A stretch of 64,000 nt of DNA from contig JASANG010001562.1 of the NCBI GenBank assembly GCA_030248215.1, forward strand, positions 62,001 through 126,000, in the 5' to 3' direction. Below the pieces are notes generated by a model, which was given only the letters and a program-made list of their open reading frames with translations, had not been told where the DNA came from and searched no databases. This stretch comes from Enoplolaimus lenunculus. Its lineage: Eukaryota > Nematoda > Enoplea > Enoplida > Thoracostomopsidae. Position numbers and translations under genes: made by a program. Positions 35,925 to 47,737 of this stretch are shown here, piece after piece (positions within the stretch are counted from its first letter, which is position 1; every line of letters starts with the position of its first letter).

Positions 35925-36150
35925 CAGTTGGAATGAAACCAACAGTTCGGTTGAAATCAACAGTTGGCGTGAAACAACAGTTGGGATGATACCAACCATT
36001 GGGGGTGAAACCAATAGTCGGGGAGAAACCAACGGTTGGGGTAAAACCAAACAACTTTGGGGTGAAACCAACAGTTGGGTTAAAATCAGCCGTTAGGGTG
36101 AGACCAACCGTTGGGGTGAAACCAACCATTGGGTGAAACCAACCGTTGGG
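35925..36150. repeat. Minisatellite, ~18-bp unit
   Basis: About a dozen imperfect copies of ggggtgaaaccaaccgtt. Confidence 0.85.
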
Positions 36151-37679
36151 GTGAACCTGACAGTAAGCTCTAAGGCAAGATTAACAAACGAATTTTTAAA
36201 GTTAACCGGAAGTTAATAAACCTAAGCAGGTGCACCATTAGCGAACTAGATGGAGGTTTAAACAGGCACATAGTAAACATTTTCAATTGGACGGGGACTA
36301 GAAAACCATCAGTTACACAGCAAAGGCTGAGATTTGAAAATTTTGTGACCAAAACGATCGAGAAGGCACTCGTCATTTTAGTACTAAACGCCTTTGCAAC
36401 GGACGTAAAACGTTTCTAAGTTCATAGATTGGGTGTTTAATTCATTAGTCCCCCTGGCTACGCACCTGTGCTTAAAGCATTGGAACGCGCGAAAGAAAAA
36501 TACGCACAACACGTTTGTGATCTCGTATTTTTAAAAAATTCCAAATTTTGTACAACAAAAATGACCTATTTTCACTTGAATCATACCACTTCAAACTACG
36601 ATTTCTATGAAAACGGAGGTTCGCATTCGAACGTAAATTAAACTCAACGTTGCGGTGCACTCATTTCTTCTGTGCCTACCGATGCCCCCAAAGTTGGCTT
36701 CAAGCTATATACTTTTGCTAACGGAGTTAGTGGACTGACGGAATATTTTGCTACGAGAGCACTAGCGGAACGACAACGCTGAGCCCTTTCTATGCCGCTC
36801 CCAACCAAGGGTTTCGGGGAGCGTTACAAGCACGGCTCTGCCTCTAATAGCTTCGGATACTCAACTGATCTTGAATTCAAGACATTAGGATTCCCAAAAA
36901 AACACTGCCGTACTAAAACGTAGAACTGTTTTAACTTTAATACCATTGCATGGCAATATTTGTTCGTCTTTCTTCTCAAATGTACTGTATTAGTTGGAGC
37001 AGACAGGTCATATAACTTTTGAACCAATTTAGCTGTCAGGTTCGAAATTTAGTACATTACGATTGCACCCAATTTATCCTGCTACTATGCCAAAGTTTCA
37101 GATCAGTAACTTTCGCAGTTCGCTTGCTACAAAACCAGATTACTTAACTAGCAATAGGTGCTATACACAGTTGAGTACGATAGTGACTCTGGAAAACCCA
37201 AACTACTTGCTGTGAACCATCATGAATACTTAAAACTTTACAATACCGACTCATTCCGAAAGGATGCGGAAATAATTGGCGCAGGGTGCAACCGGTGGTG
37301 AACAGTACCCAAGTCGAAGCCGATTTAGAATTATTTCGTTCTCTAAACGATCTTTTCTAATCAACCAAAGATTAACTATTTTAAAAAACAAAACTAAACT
37401 ACAGTAATCTTACAATTGCTTGCTGCGTCTTACAGCTCGCAGTACGTCCAATTCAATGCAAGATACTTAACCTTTATTATAACCTTCTTCTAACAATTGT
37501 TTTGCCTAAAAGTTAGCATCATTCATGTGAAATCAAGGATTCAATTCAGCTTTGTATAAGCAAATTTGGTTTCTTTTGCCAGCATATAGACGGTAGTGTG
37601 TCTTATCATAGTCATATGCTGAAAAAAGCGAGGCCATGAATTTATATAATTCACATTGAGTTTTTGTTTGCTCTTTACC

Positions 37680-37888
37680 TTTGGCAGCCTGCAGTTGTGA
37701 TTCTATAGAAAAAATCTGCGACAGTTCGTCATCGTTCGATAACTTTTCACCCGACAGTGTTGTCCGAAGTTTAACCATAATCCAAAGCCCCACACTAAGA
37801 ATAATGTTGCGCGACAAATGGTCGAGTAGACGATAAGATTTCAATTGTCGAGATATTCCATGAAAATGTAAGCTTCCATACCACTTAG
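37680..37888 (-). CDS. Possible exon of unknown gene inside tensin intron 4
   Basis: Reads WYGSLHFHGISRQLKSY, then LLDHLSRNIILSVG and LRTTLSGEKLSNDDELSQIF, ending SQLQAAK before a GTAAAG donor in phase 1. A weak acceptor (TTGTTTCTGTTGTACTAAG) precedes it. Composition looks coding, with an amphipathic helical character, but I recognise no family. Its exit phase does not fit tensin exon 5, so it would be a nested gene or chance. Confidence 0.3.
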
Positions 37889-38321
37889 TACAACAGAAAC
37901 AACAACTCACACCAAATTATTGGGAAATTATATTGTTAACAGATGTTTCGCAACAAATTTCAAACTGCAGCAAAAGCTGTAAATATTAACTCAAGCTGTG
38001 AAAATTTCTTTTAAACGAATGGTCAGCTGTTGAAGCATTAAACATTGTCAAACTGCACAATGCCGTCTTTGAGTGAAAGGCTTATATTTGCCGTCTCAGC
38101 CCAGTTACCGTTTAATATATAGTATTTCTGTTGTGAATGAAAACTTTGCGATAATCCAGCCGTTACCTTAAAGCTGAAAATATTCCGTTAAAACCAAAAA
38201 ACGAACACAATTTTCTCGGTTTAAAATGAAGCCAAGCCGGAAATCATGCATCAATTTAACCGTATACACCTAGGACGGCCTATTGAAGTTAATAACGTAA
38301 ACATTAACACACCACACTATA

Positions 38322-38533
38322 AAAATGGGGAGTCAAATTGACTCTGAAACAGGCTTTTCCTGACTACACAAACTGAGTCAAATTTGACTCCGCCACAGTC
38401 AAATTCGACCCACTGTGCGATTCAATGAATCGAATTTGACTCTGGCGGAGTCGAATTTTGACTCAGTTTGTGTAGTCAGGAAAAGCCTATTTCCGAGAGA
38501 ATCAATTTGACTCCCCATTTTTTACAGTGCACT
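38322..38533. mobile_element. Foldback element, near-perfect palindrome
   Basis: Two arms of about 85 bp, e.g. aggcttttcctgactacaca and its inverse tgtgtagtcaggaaaagcct, with gagtcaaatttgactc motifs and a short centre near gcgattcaatgaatcg. Ends cactataaaaatgggg and ccccattttttacagtg. Confidence 0.85.
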
Positions 38534-39385
38534 GTGCAACAATCCCGATAAAACTAACACTCCCTTGCTCTACTGCGTTAGCGAAATTTTTTTAGATGTA
38601 GCAACAGTAGACACTATAAATCTAAAGAAATTACACACATAGGACAAAAGTAAAAATCTTTAAGTTACACTGACCTTATCATTTTTTCGCAAAAAATTTT
38701 CTGGCAATCTTAAACTACAGCATAATTAAATGTAATATAAATTGAAAACATTTCAAACATATTTTGAGTGAAAATTTTTTTCATTAAAATGTAAGCCTTT
38801 TATTGACGCAATGTCAGGTTACATAATTAGTAATTAGTGGCGGATCTAAAATTTTATGGACCTTAAACATACTTTTTGTTTTGAAATATTGCCGTTTTTA
38901 AAGAATGATATAACAGATACATATTTTGATGTTTTAAGAATTAAAATTGTGCCGAAGGTACAAAATTTTTTTATAGTTTGAAGGTAATTTTCCATTGAAA
39001 CAAAATGTGGCCGATATCACTCGTGTGCAAAATTTCAACCGTTACATAGCACAGTATAAACTCGAACTAGAATTTATGCGACAATACCCAGTTTAATTTA
39101 TGAGATTAACGAGAAACAGCTCATACATAGATCGAAATGGTGTGCAAACTAACTTTCAGTTTTAGGAATAAGCGGAAATCTTGATTAGACAAGCGAAATT
39201 GGTGATATCGGTATGAGCTATTTGTAGCCATGAAACTAGGTCCGTCCTTACGCAGTGACTGACCACATAAACGGTTAATAGGAAATTGTATAAAATAGAA
39301 TTGCATTCGTACGAGGTATGAAGTGTCATTACAATATGAACGTGTATAAGGGGGTCAATTGACATATACTGTGAACAGTAGTAAC

Positions 39386-39621
39386 GGGCCCGTAGCCAGA
39401 AATTGGCCAGACGCTCAGGCCCCCTGCAACATTTTTCTTTAAAACAGGAAAATGTTCAACATGCTTGTAACTTATCGAAAACCCTTGTTTGCCAGTCCTG
39501 AAAATGTTTAGATCCCTAGCAAGGTGAGCTAGCTTCAACATCCTTGTAACTTATCGAAAACCCTTGTTTGCCAGTCCTGAAAATGTTTAGATCCCTAGCA
39601 AGGTGAGCTAGCTACGGGCCT
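39386..39621. mobile_element. GGCCCGTAGCC-family MITE with inner 79-bp duplication
   Basis: Ends gggcccgtagcca and gctagctacgggcc. A 79-bp unit starting caacatgcttgtaacttatc at 39457 is repeated at 39536, almost identical, so the duplication is recent. Confidence 0.8.
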
Positions 39622-40613
39622 GATTGTTAAACAGCGTTCCATCTTTCTCTATGACTATAAAATCACGGTTAAAACTTTGAAATAAGGTAACCAACATAGT
39701 GAAAAGATAGAAAATTTCCAAGTACTATTCGCTATTTCAGCTTTGGGTAAACGTTTATGGGGGGGCTGTTCTTCTTTATTGTTAAATTTGGTATGCACGT
39801 TTAGTTGCCTGTATTCTCAACTGTGTTAAGTCCGTACTAACGGTTGACCATAGATAATATAACTTGCTAAATAGGAAAGTAAGCATCTATCAAATTTTTT
39901 CAATATTCTTTCGTTCAGTTCGTCTAGTTATTTGAATGAACTTGTTACTCACAGATGCTTTAGTTCTGTAATTACATGCTTAACGCAAGCTGGTGAAAGC
40001 TGTTATCTTCAATGTCGTACCTGGAAAGAAAATTTAGGACGCGACATGCCAAATTCCAATTATTTTTTCCACCAATGAAAACACAACCTCACTGAACGTT
40101 TGTGAACGGTTTGGTAATTTCATTTTAAGAACTACTATTTCAGATGTCATTTAGGGACCAGACTCCTCCAGTCTAAATTTCTCAGTCCGCCACAGGTTGC
40201 AATCCTACGCGAATATGGGTCAAGAAATGCAGTTTCTGCAATAAGATTCATACATTTCAACCTGTAAATCTACATTAGATAGTTGTTTTTGTCTAGAAAC
40301 AAATGATTTATGATTCCGATCGCTTGCTCTTTCAAATTATTTCCACTATTAACATTACAGCCCATTTCCGAATACCGTATAAGCTTCACTCTGTTCATAT
40401 TACTAACGTCTGATGCCGGCAGGCGATACTAATTGCTTGTAATTACAGAATGATTACATAAAGTGCGTAATGTGCTATGGTTAACTTTGCTCACATTCTT
40501 AAAATGTATCCGGAGCTCCGAAGGAGACGAGTATCATTTCCATCGGAAAAAATTTATCTTGGTTGAAAGCAAAATTTCGACGCAGTGATTGCAAACGGCT
40601 GGAGTTCGAGTCT

Positions 40614-40808
40614 ACGATAATTTGTCACCGGACAACTTTTCGACCGACAATTTTATAAGTCAACGCCTAAGCTTAAACCATAGTCCTTAATCAAAATCCT
40701 GTCACTAAGCTTAAGCGTAGACATAATGATGAGCGACAAATTGTTGAATCTACAAAATTTCGTGCTATCAGTTGTCGGTCAACGAGTTGTGTGGCGACGA
40801 ATTGTCGC
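40614..40808. mobile_element. TIR element, GACAATTCGTC ends, TTAGGC-like core
   Basis: Ends acgataatttgtcaccggac and the inverse of ggcgacgaattgtcgc, with cgaccgacaa/ttgtcggtcaacg inside. The core has taagcttaaacc and actaagcttaagcg. Related to 45994-46184. Confidence 0.7.
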
Positions 40809-41111
40809 GATGCCTTTGTGTTCATATATAACGTATTATCAAAATACTAGGAAAGACATATCATTGTTATTACAGCTCTGCCATTATTGAACCATCTACA
40901 AAGGAATGTGCTGTGGTCAAATTCAATATAAAGTTATCTAAGTTAAAGTCTATGTCATGGGTAGTAGTGGATAATTTAGTTGCATCTGGTAACGTTGTAA
41001 TTATTTTGTTGGGTATTTCTTAAGCTAACAACAGCCACAACATATGTGTTACAAGCTTCAATTCACTATAACTATAGTCTGATCGTGTTTGAAAAAGTGT
41101 GCGAGCTAAGG

Positions 41112-41300
41112 GCGTCGTCACTGGAGACATTGGGGAACCGCGCTTCCCAACTTTGGCTGGCGCCCCCGAAACAGACTCGGCTAGACATTGTGATTAACTT
41201 TTCGTTCCATTCCAATTTTTTTAAATTTCAACAGCAAGCCCCCAAAAAATTCTTTTTCGACGCCCTTCAAATGTAATTATTTGCGGACGTCCCTGATGGG
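41112..41300. mobile_element. GCGTCC-family MITE
   Basis: gcgtcgtcactggagacatt at the left, tttgcggacgtccctg at the right; ctttggctggcgcccccgaa inside. Confidence 0.55.
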
Positions 41301-41461
41301 AGCCGGATACCACTGAAACAGCTAAAACCTAGGATATTTTTAGCGTTTCACACATGGTGTGCCTTAAGATCAAATGTAACGCTAAAAATAAAATTCACGG
41401 TAATCCAGTAAATAGCGTCAAAACAAAACCCGTTTAAACTGTATAGATGTGCCACTGATAT

Positions 41462-41619
41462 AGGCTCGCAGCCAGTCAACTTTTCTAGGGAGGCGAAACT
41501 TTTTTAGAAGGGGCATGCAGGAATTTTAGACGACTTACAGTCAAAGTTGAAACATTTTTAGGATGCCTATTATTTTTCTAGAGAGTTGCACCCACCTGGT
41601 CCCATCTGGCTGTGGGCAG
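41462..41619. mobile_element. GGCCCGTAGCC-family MITE, diverged
   Basis: aggctcgcagccagtcaac to ccatctggctgtgggcag; interior typical. Confidence 0.6.
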
Positions 41620-43477
41620 GCATTTAAAGTAATTAAAAAGCATATCTGGTCATGCCAACTGACTGTGTTAATTAATTCGCAAAACACAAGGTTACGTTCG
41701 CACGACGGATGAGTTACACATCTGCACATGGGAGGATCCAGAAACGGGGGTAAAGAGGCGCCCCCCAACACAAAACCTTTCATTGTAAGCAGGTAAGGTT
41801 TGTACCTTGCAAACTTTTTGGTGTTAGCTTCTCGTTCGCTTTGCTCAAGAGGCTGGCTTTTCTCACAATATATTGACCACAACTTCATCAGAATCTTTAA
41901 GCCCCCTACCACTGCCGCAGCAGGCTAGGATCCGTTGCGGGGGCTCGTTGTGATGATCAAGTATTTTTTAATTTTTTGCATAAAGACTTTTTAGGGGGTC
42001 CTCTTTGGGGTGACGGTCTCCAAAGGAGGGTATGGGGTGGCTGCTTCGACCCTGCCCCCTACTCGCCATCGAGTTGTCAATATTGCAACTAGAATTATTT
42101 GCAGGGGATGAGGCGGCGCCATAACGGATTCAAAAATTTACGAGGGACTGACGGGGAAAGAATTCACGGAGGATCGCAAAATATTGGTGGAAGACAGCTC
42201 GATTGCGGAGCGAGCGAAAAACCAACCACGTTTTTTAATATCACAATTTCAAAATTTGCTTTAAATTGGGTTCTGGCTACCCCCTTTGTTGCCCCTCTGA
42301 TAATCCCAAAAGATACAGCCCCAAACGATTCAGTAAGGTACTATGTGATCCAACGAGGCTTCTTGTTGTTAACCGAGGCCTCCAGGTGGCTGGCAGAGGG
42401 TCAATCGAACAGAAACAACAATAATTCAATAATATATTAATCCAGTCCAACACGTTTTGTGTACTACTGCCGATTCGATGTTTTTATCATTAATTTTCTA
42501 CTAGTGTGATCAAAATTTATACTGATTCACTCGTAGTAAGCCCCCTGAGAGAGTAACCCCCCTAGGGGTTAGAGTACTTAGCCTCGACACAGGCTACATA
42601 GGTGTACTAGCATAAAGTTATCAAAATATATCGGACAAAAGCGGCAACTGCTAGAAACACTTGTGAGTGCTTTAAAAGCGTTTTCGCCGTTCATGAAAGA
42701 GTCAGGCCAACATTTTTTCATACCAGATTTGGCCATCGAACCTGACCAGGAATACAGTGTTGATAAACAACTTCGCGTGGCTCCCAACCACTTAAAATAG
42801 AGTAAAAGTTGTATCTAAACCGTAGAAAAAAATGTACGTTCCAAACTTAGGCGTCCCACGCTACGTCGTAGTTGTGTGGACAAAATTTGAAAACGCTAAT
42901 TTAATAAATTTTTGTAAATGAAAACACGAACTGACAACTGATGTTTGCGATTAAAAGTAAAGCTTTAGATTTGATTTAATCCACATATTAACTTTCGAAT
43001 GAGCTCTTGCTGAACTGGATTAAATTTGAACGGCCGTTGAGTTTGAACTCTGATTTTAATTGAACGAAAGATTTAAATTTGTCAATTTACCAACAACATT
43101 ATCAAAGTTACAAATGGCACCAAGTGATAGTTAGCGCAGTGCAGCGCTTCAGAAAGTGTTGGGTAATATATGCATAGATTTACCGTTTCACGATCATGAC
43201 TTGGTTCTATATACATAACAAAATGTTGTCAAAAACAACAAAATTACAAACTCGGGCACATGTAAAGATCAGGGGCGGAACGTTTTTCATCTCGACTGCC
43301 ATAGAGTAAGTTTAAACGGCCCTGTTCTATACATTGGCTAAAACTCATAACGCTACAAATGATCGTGTATATATAGTCTGAACTTGTTCTAAACTATTAA
43401 CGCTATTGCTTAATAATCAATTAAAAATCGTTATAGAATCAGGGGCCGCTCGAGAGAATATCCAAGGCAGGTTTATA

Positions 43478-43629
43478 CAGTGGCGGATCCAGGATGTCAA
43501 AATGGGGGGGGGGCAAAATTTCACAGGTAATAAACTTGCTTTTGACCCGCAAACAAATCACGAATTATTGTCATAAAATACTAGAAATTTTTGCAAGATG
43601 CTTAGGCTTAGGCATGTGATCCGCCATTG
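43478..43629. mobile_element. hAT-like CAGTGGCGG MITE
   Basis: CAGTGGCGGATCCAGGATG at the left and GATCCGCCATTG at the right; flanks ggtttata and ggtttagg agree at six of eight bases. First 90 bases match 19323-19410 closely; the right half holds an aggcttaggc segment. Confidence 0.75.
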
Positions 43630-43792
43630 GGTTTAGGCTTAGGCTTAGGCAAAAAATACTGAACAAAAAGGTAACGAACATTGGTAATAAGCGAATAACG
43701 CTTGTAAATTTCAACGTCAGAATGATACGAGGGGGTTCACGGACAACCATCGAACCACCTCGATCCGCCGCTGAAAATATATTCAGACTTAC

Positions 43793-43840
43793 TTCATAAT
43801 GGCGACTGTGCATTGAGCGAGTATGGCATGGCTTCACAAC
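43793..43840 (-). CDS. tns: Tensin exon 4: last C1 cysteine and linker
   Basis: A 48-nt exon with acceptor ATTTTTAG and donor GTAAGT, phase 0 on both sides. It reads VVKPCHTRSMHSRHYE. Its Cys falls seven residues after the preceding C1 Cys (C-x7-C), which closes the zinc finger. The intron upstream is 6.5 kb and the one downstream 15.6 kb. Confidence 0.82.
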
Positions 43841-44052
43841 CTAAAAATACATCAAAAAAGGTTGTATAAACAACGCTGATAAATACAGTTAGAATTTGAT
43901 TGATTAAAAAATTTGCTCGACAACTCTGATTGATAATATGAGACTAGTGATAAATTTTGGTGTTCGCTATACAACAGATAACTGACATAATTTTATGTTT
44001 AATTCTCACAGAAATATTCCAAAACTCACGATCGCTTGTTTTTGGTGCCAAA

Positions 44053-44160
44053 GTTGTGCTATACTTAACGTCCGGCGCCGTCTGTCACCCGTACGGCGCC
44101 GTCCATTACCGTGCGTCATCTGTACGGCGCCGTCTGTCACCGTTCGTACCGTACGTGAGT
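44053..44160. mobile_element. GC-rich MITE remnant
   Basis: Left end gttgtgctatacttaacg, interior with three cggcgccgtctgtcaccg-like repeats; right end not found. Confidence 0.5.
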
Positions 44161-44688
44161 TATTTGCTTACGATACCGCACAGAACCCTTAAAGTCAATT
44201 TTGCTAAAAATGCAGTTATGATCTTTACTGAATAAAGACATTTCCTTTTACACGTACTGTGCTTGGCAATGCAGCAGCGTGTTGCTGGCTTTTAAGCAGT
44301 TTTGTGTATGAAGACATTATGGAGTAATAAATTTACCTTAACTGCGTTACACACTTTCTCTCTGTTATACGTTTTGCTCAAAAGCACAATACTTCCACAC
44401 CCCACCCTACCAAAAAATATTGTTGCAGCGCCCATGAGAATAAACATATAGCTCAAAATGAAAATACTGAGTCATTTTCAAAAAATAACATAAATTTTTC
44501 ACAACTAATCGTGTCTTTCTAACGTTTAGAGTCGCTTTCTGTAGTTGGTATTTTGGCAATGTAAACAGTTTTGATTAACCAAACAATTATTGCTGAATGG
44601 AGAACACGCCACCCCGGACATGTCACGCAAAACAAACAGAGATCAAAGAACAATTTGTAAGAATTAGTAACAAAGTTGTTGTGGCTTA

Positions 44689-45063
44689 TCACTGGCTTGG
44701 CTCGTAACGCTTTTCACTATTAGATATAGTTGCCCCCCGGTCGAATATTTCAGGCTGCGTTACTGGGAACATCTCAGGATGCGTTACTGGGAACATCTCC
44801 AGATGCGTTGTTGGGAACATCTCAGGATGCGTTACTGGGAACATCTCAGGATGTGTTACTGGGAACAATGAATTACTAAACTGCAATGCGAAATCCAAAA
44901 AACGTACACCGTATTCGTCAACAATAAGTGCAACAGTAGTAGACGACTCTTCGGCGACAATGCCTATTGAATTAAATGCCGGTCTTCGTAAACAACAAAC
45001 GCGATTTGGAAACACGGACCATTTAGGACTAACGATCGGCGAAGTAGGAAATGCCACCGTCAT
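44689..45063 (-). CDS. Open reading frame with FPVTHPEM repeats, hypothetical
   Basis: 124 codons from an ATG: MTVAFPTSPIVSPKWSVF, then IVAEESSTTVALIVDEYG and five repeats of FPVTHPEM, ending EKRYEPSQ. Composition of the first 70 residues is protein-like. No family recognised and no support beyond openness. The repeats come from a 24-bp minisatellite at 44750-44868. Confidence 0.25.
   Translation of the reverse strand: MTVAFPTSPIVSPKWSVFPNRVCCLRRPAFNSIGIVAEESSTTVALIVDEYGVRFLDFALQFSNSLFPVTHPEMFPVTHPEMFPTTHLEMFPVTHPEMFPVTQPEIFDRGATISNSEKRYEPSQ
44750..44868. repeat. Minisatellite, 24-bp unit, five copies
   Basis: Unit caggatgcgttactgggaac plus atct, with few changes between copies. Confidence 0.9.
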
Positions 45064-45993
45064 TACTTTCGTGACAACTACTTAAAAGCTTGTAATACGT
45101 CGTTTGGAATAATTCAACGATGTTTCTGCACTAGTTTAGTATATTAACGTATGAAACATGTAAATTATACGAGCCTGCCGACTAGGTGACATGGCGACTC
45201 AAAGACCTAGACACCGGGCAGTTTAGGCGTAGAGTTAAGCTTAGGCCAAGGCTTAGGATTGGGCTTATGTTAAGGTGTAGGCTTATGCTTAGGGTTACGT
45301 TTAGGCTTGGTTTTGGCTGGTCCCTATAGTTAGGCCAAGGCTTATGATTAGGCTTATATTAAGGTGTTGACTTCGGCTCAAGGTTAAGTTTAGGCTTTGT
45401 TTTGGCAGGCTCCTATAGTTAAAATGGGTCAATGTTAAAATGAATTTCTCCTTGAGTATAAAACGTCAAGGGGAAGTAGATATTGAAACAAAGTGCGAAA
45501 CGGACAACTGTTTAAAGTACTTTTTTGTATAAAAATGATGCTTTAAATTTACCTCCTCGAAGAATGACTAAAACAGTTTTAAACCGAATGATTTTGCGCT
45601 CGATAAAGTTGAAAACTGATAGCTGGAATCTTGTTCGGCGATTTTATTAAAACAGCATCACAACTATGGCAAGAGCAACCGTTGACGCAATACGAACGCA
45701 TTTTCTGCCCTGCTGATAAAGCATAGCAGCTCCACCCTTGTTCTACTCTGTAGCGGAACGCTAGAGTTTTTGACTTAATCAAAAACAAATACAATATACC
45801 ACGTTCACTTATAATAATAGTACATCAGCGCCACCAAAAGGTTTGTACGCTTTATGGCCATTCTACAAGAGTTAGTTTTGCTTATTCTGTTGTCCGATTA
45901 AAGGGAAACCCATTCAGATACAAACAAACACAAGTATTCTCACAGAACAGCGATTGTACGGCATTTATTTATTCAATTATGCTGAACGGTATC

Positions 45994-46184
45994 ACGATAA
46001 CTCGTCGCCCGACAACTCGTTGACCGACAACTGGTAATCCGAACTTCATCGTCTCGACAAGTCGTCTCATATCAGGATGCTTAGGCATTAGGATTAGACT
46101 TACGATTACGCTTAGAATTATGCTTAGATTCAATAAGAACACTGCTGGGCAATATATAAGCTGTCGGGCGAAGAATTGTCGTCG
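45994..46184. mobile_element. TIR element, GACAATTCGTC ends, TTAGGC-like core
   Basis: cgataactcgtcgcccgaca at the left, ctgtcgggcgaagaattgtc at the right, taggcattaggattagactt in the core. Confidence 0.7.
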
Positions 46185-46686
46185 ATTCATACTGAACAGT
46201 TAGTAATAACAAACAGTTATTGCGGAGTTCAGATGCAAAAAAAATATTCAGAAACGTCTAACGTTATACGTTGTAAATATCATTCTTGGCTATTGCGCAC
46301 ATTCCCCCAAAGTTTAAGTTTAAGACTAAACCTAAAGGCTGAGTTATGTCAAAATCTGAAAAATTCCAAAACTGTGGAAGAACGAGCCTCAATTGTGTCA
46401 ATTTGAAAGTTTCGTAGAGAAAAGATTCTAGCAGTTTGTGTGACAATGCTATACAGGTTTGACGTATAAATATATATGTGTAATAAATACATAAATAAAT
46501 AAATATCTGAGAAATCCAGATTAGTGCTGTGCACCGGCTAGACGTATTGGCCGACCGCCGGCCAGAAACCCGGCCAGTAAGTAATTGCTTACCACAGAAT
46601 AAGCTGAAAAAGTTGTGACATCATAAATTTAATATTTTAAACATTTAGATTTCGATTCCAAAACTTTTAGCTGACATCTAAGGCCC

Positions 46687-47209
46687 ATGCCAACTCTCCC
46701 AACTGTCCCAACTGTCCCATCTGTCCCAACTGTCCCATGTGTCCCATCTGTCCCAACTGTCCCATCTGTCCCAACTGCCCCATCTATCCCAACTGTCCCA
46801 TCTGTCCCATCGGTCCCAACTGTCCCATCTGCCCCAACTGTCCCATCTGTTCCAACTCCCATCTGTCCCAACTGTCCCATCTGTCCCATCTGTCGCAACT
46901 GTCCCAACTGTCCCATCTGTCCCATCTGTCCCAACTGTCCCGACTGTCCCATCTGTCCCATCTGTTTTAAGTGTCCCAAGTGTCCAAACTGTCCCATCTG
47001 TCCCAACTGTCCCATCTGTCCCGCTGTCCCAACTGTCCCATCTGTCCCAACTGTCCGATCTGTCCCAACTGTCCCATTTGTCCCGCTATCCCATCTGTCC
47101 CATCTGTCTCATCTGTCCCATCTGTCCCATCTGTACCAAGTGTCCCAAGTGTCCCATCTGTCCCATCTGTACCAACTGTCCCATCTGTCCCATCTGTCCC
47201 ATCATGTTG
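46687..47209. repeat. Minisatellite, 9-bp unit, over 50 copies
   Basis: Alternating ctgtcccat and ctgtcccaa. The open frames on both strands here (ICPNCP-, PSVPTV- and GQMGQLG-type proteins) are by-products of the repeat. Confidence 0.97.
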
Positions 47210-47665
47210 CGGTACATAAAATATTTAGGAACAATGCAGTATATAAACTGTCTTCTGTTAAGCACAGAATACTACTGAACTTGTTCTTAGTTTAATGTAT
47301 ATTTCACAACGATGTCGTTTCTTATTGAATTACCTATTGAATTACCAAACCTAAAATGTTTGGTAATCTTTTAGATACGTAACGATATAGGTATACCATA
47401 AAAACGTTTGATAATTTTTAAAATTTTGTATATTGGCCGGCCGGCTACTAATGACCGGCCGGCCGGTCAAAGGTTTCGTTGGCCGCCGGCCAGCCGACCA
47501 GTAGCAAAAGTGGTAACTGCACAACACTAATCCAGATGCAAACGTCATACAGAAAGGTTTAACACTATGAATTCCATGATATTGGGTTTTGTAAACTTTC
47601 CCTAAACCACAACACCTTCATGCAACGTAAAAGCCTCGCAGTCAAACGTCAAATTGTTATGGTCG

Positions 47666-47737
47666 GAGTGGCAATGGTAAACGCCTCCTAACCCCAATTC
47701 AGATGGAAATAAAAAATATTCATGTGCAGAACGGTTA
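47666..47737 (+). mobile_element. TTAA MITE remnant
   Basis: ggagtggcaatggtaaacgc and tattcatgtgcagaacggtt match the tRNA-like and 3' parts of the 17672 copy. Confidence 0.5.

Larger units (their letters stand above)
28226..43792 (-). other. Tensin intron 4, 15.6 kb, MITE-rich
   Basis: The longest intron of the gene. It holds elements at 29433-29693, 30161-30320, 32197-32354, 33478-33644, 33953-34113, 34336-34697, 38322-38533, 39386-39621, 40614-40808, 41112-41300, 41462-41619 and 43478-43629, a minisatellite at 35925-36150, and a possible exon at 37680-37888. A diverged duplicate pair rests at 30340-30470 and 30520-30650 (cgttcgaaggagccaatg). Confidence 0.6.

Noticed and set aside
35842-36129. 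95-codon frame with GFTPTV repeats
   Set aside because: Translation of the 18-bp minisatellite.
39953-40021. Possible small exon between TTTCTTTCCAG and GTGAGT
   Set aside because: Every frame has a stop, and no tensin motif is seen; an untranslated exon cannot be excluded but is unsupported.
44321-44400. Possible exon reading VGCGSIVLLSKTYN as part of the C1 domain
   Set aside because: The C1 ligands are already complete with exons 2-4, and its phase does not fit.
46687-47295. Long open frames on both strands encoding CPICPNCP-, PTVPSVPT- and GQMGQLG-type proteins
   Set aside because: They are translations of a 9-bp minisatellite; a unit of three codons stays open in several frames by chance.
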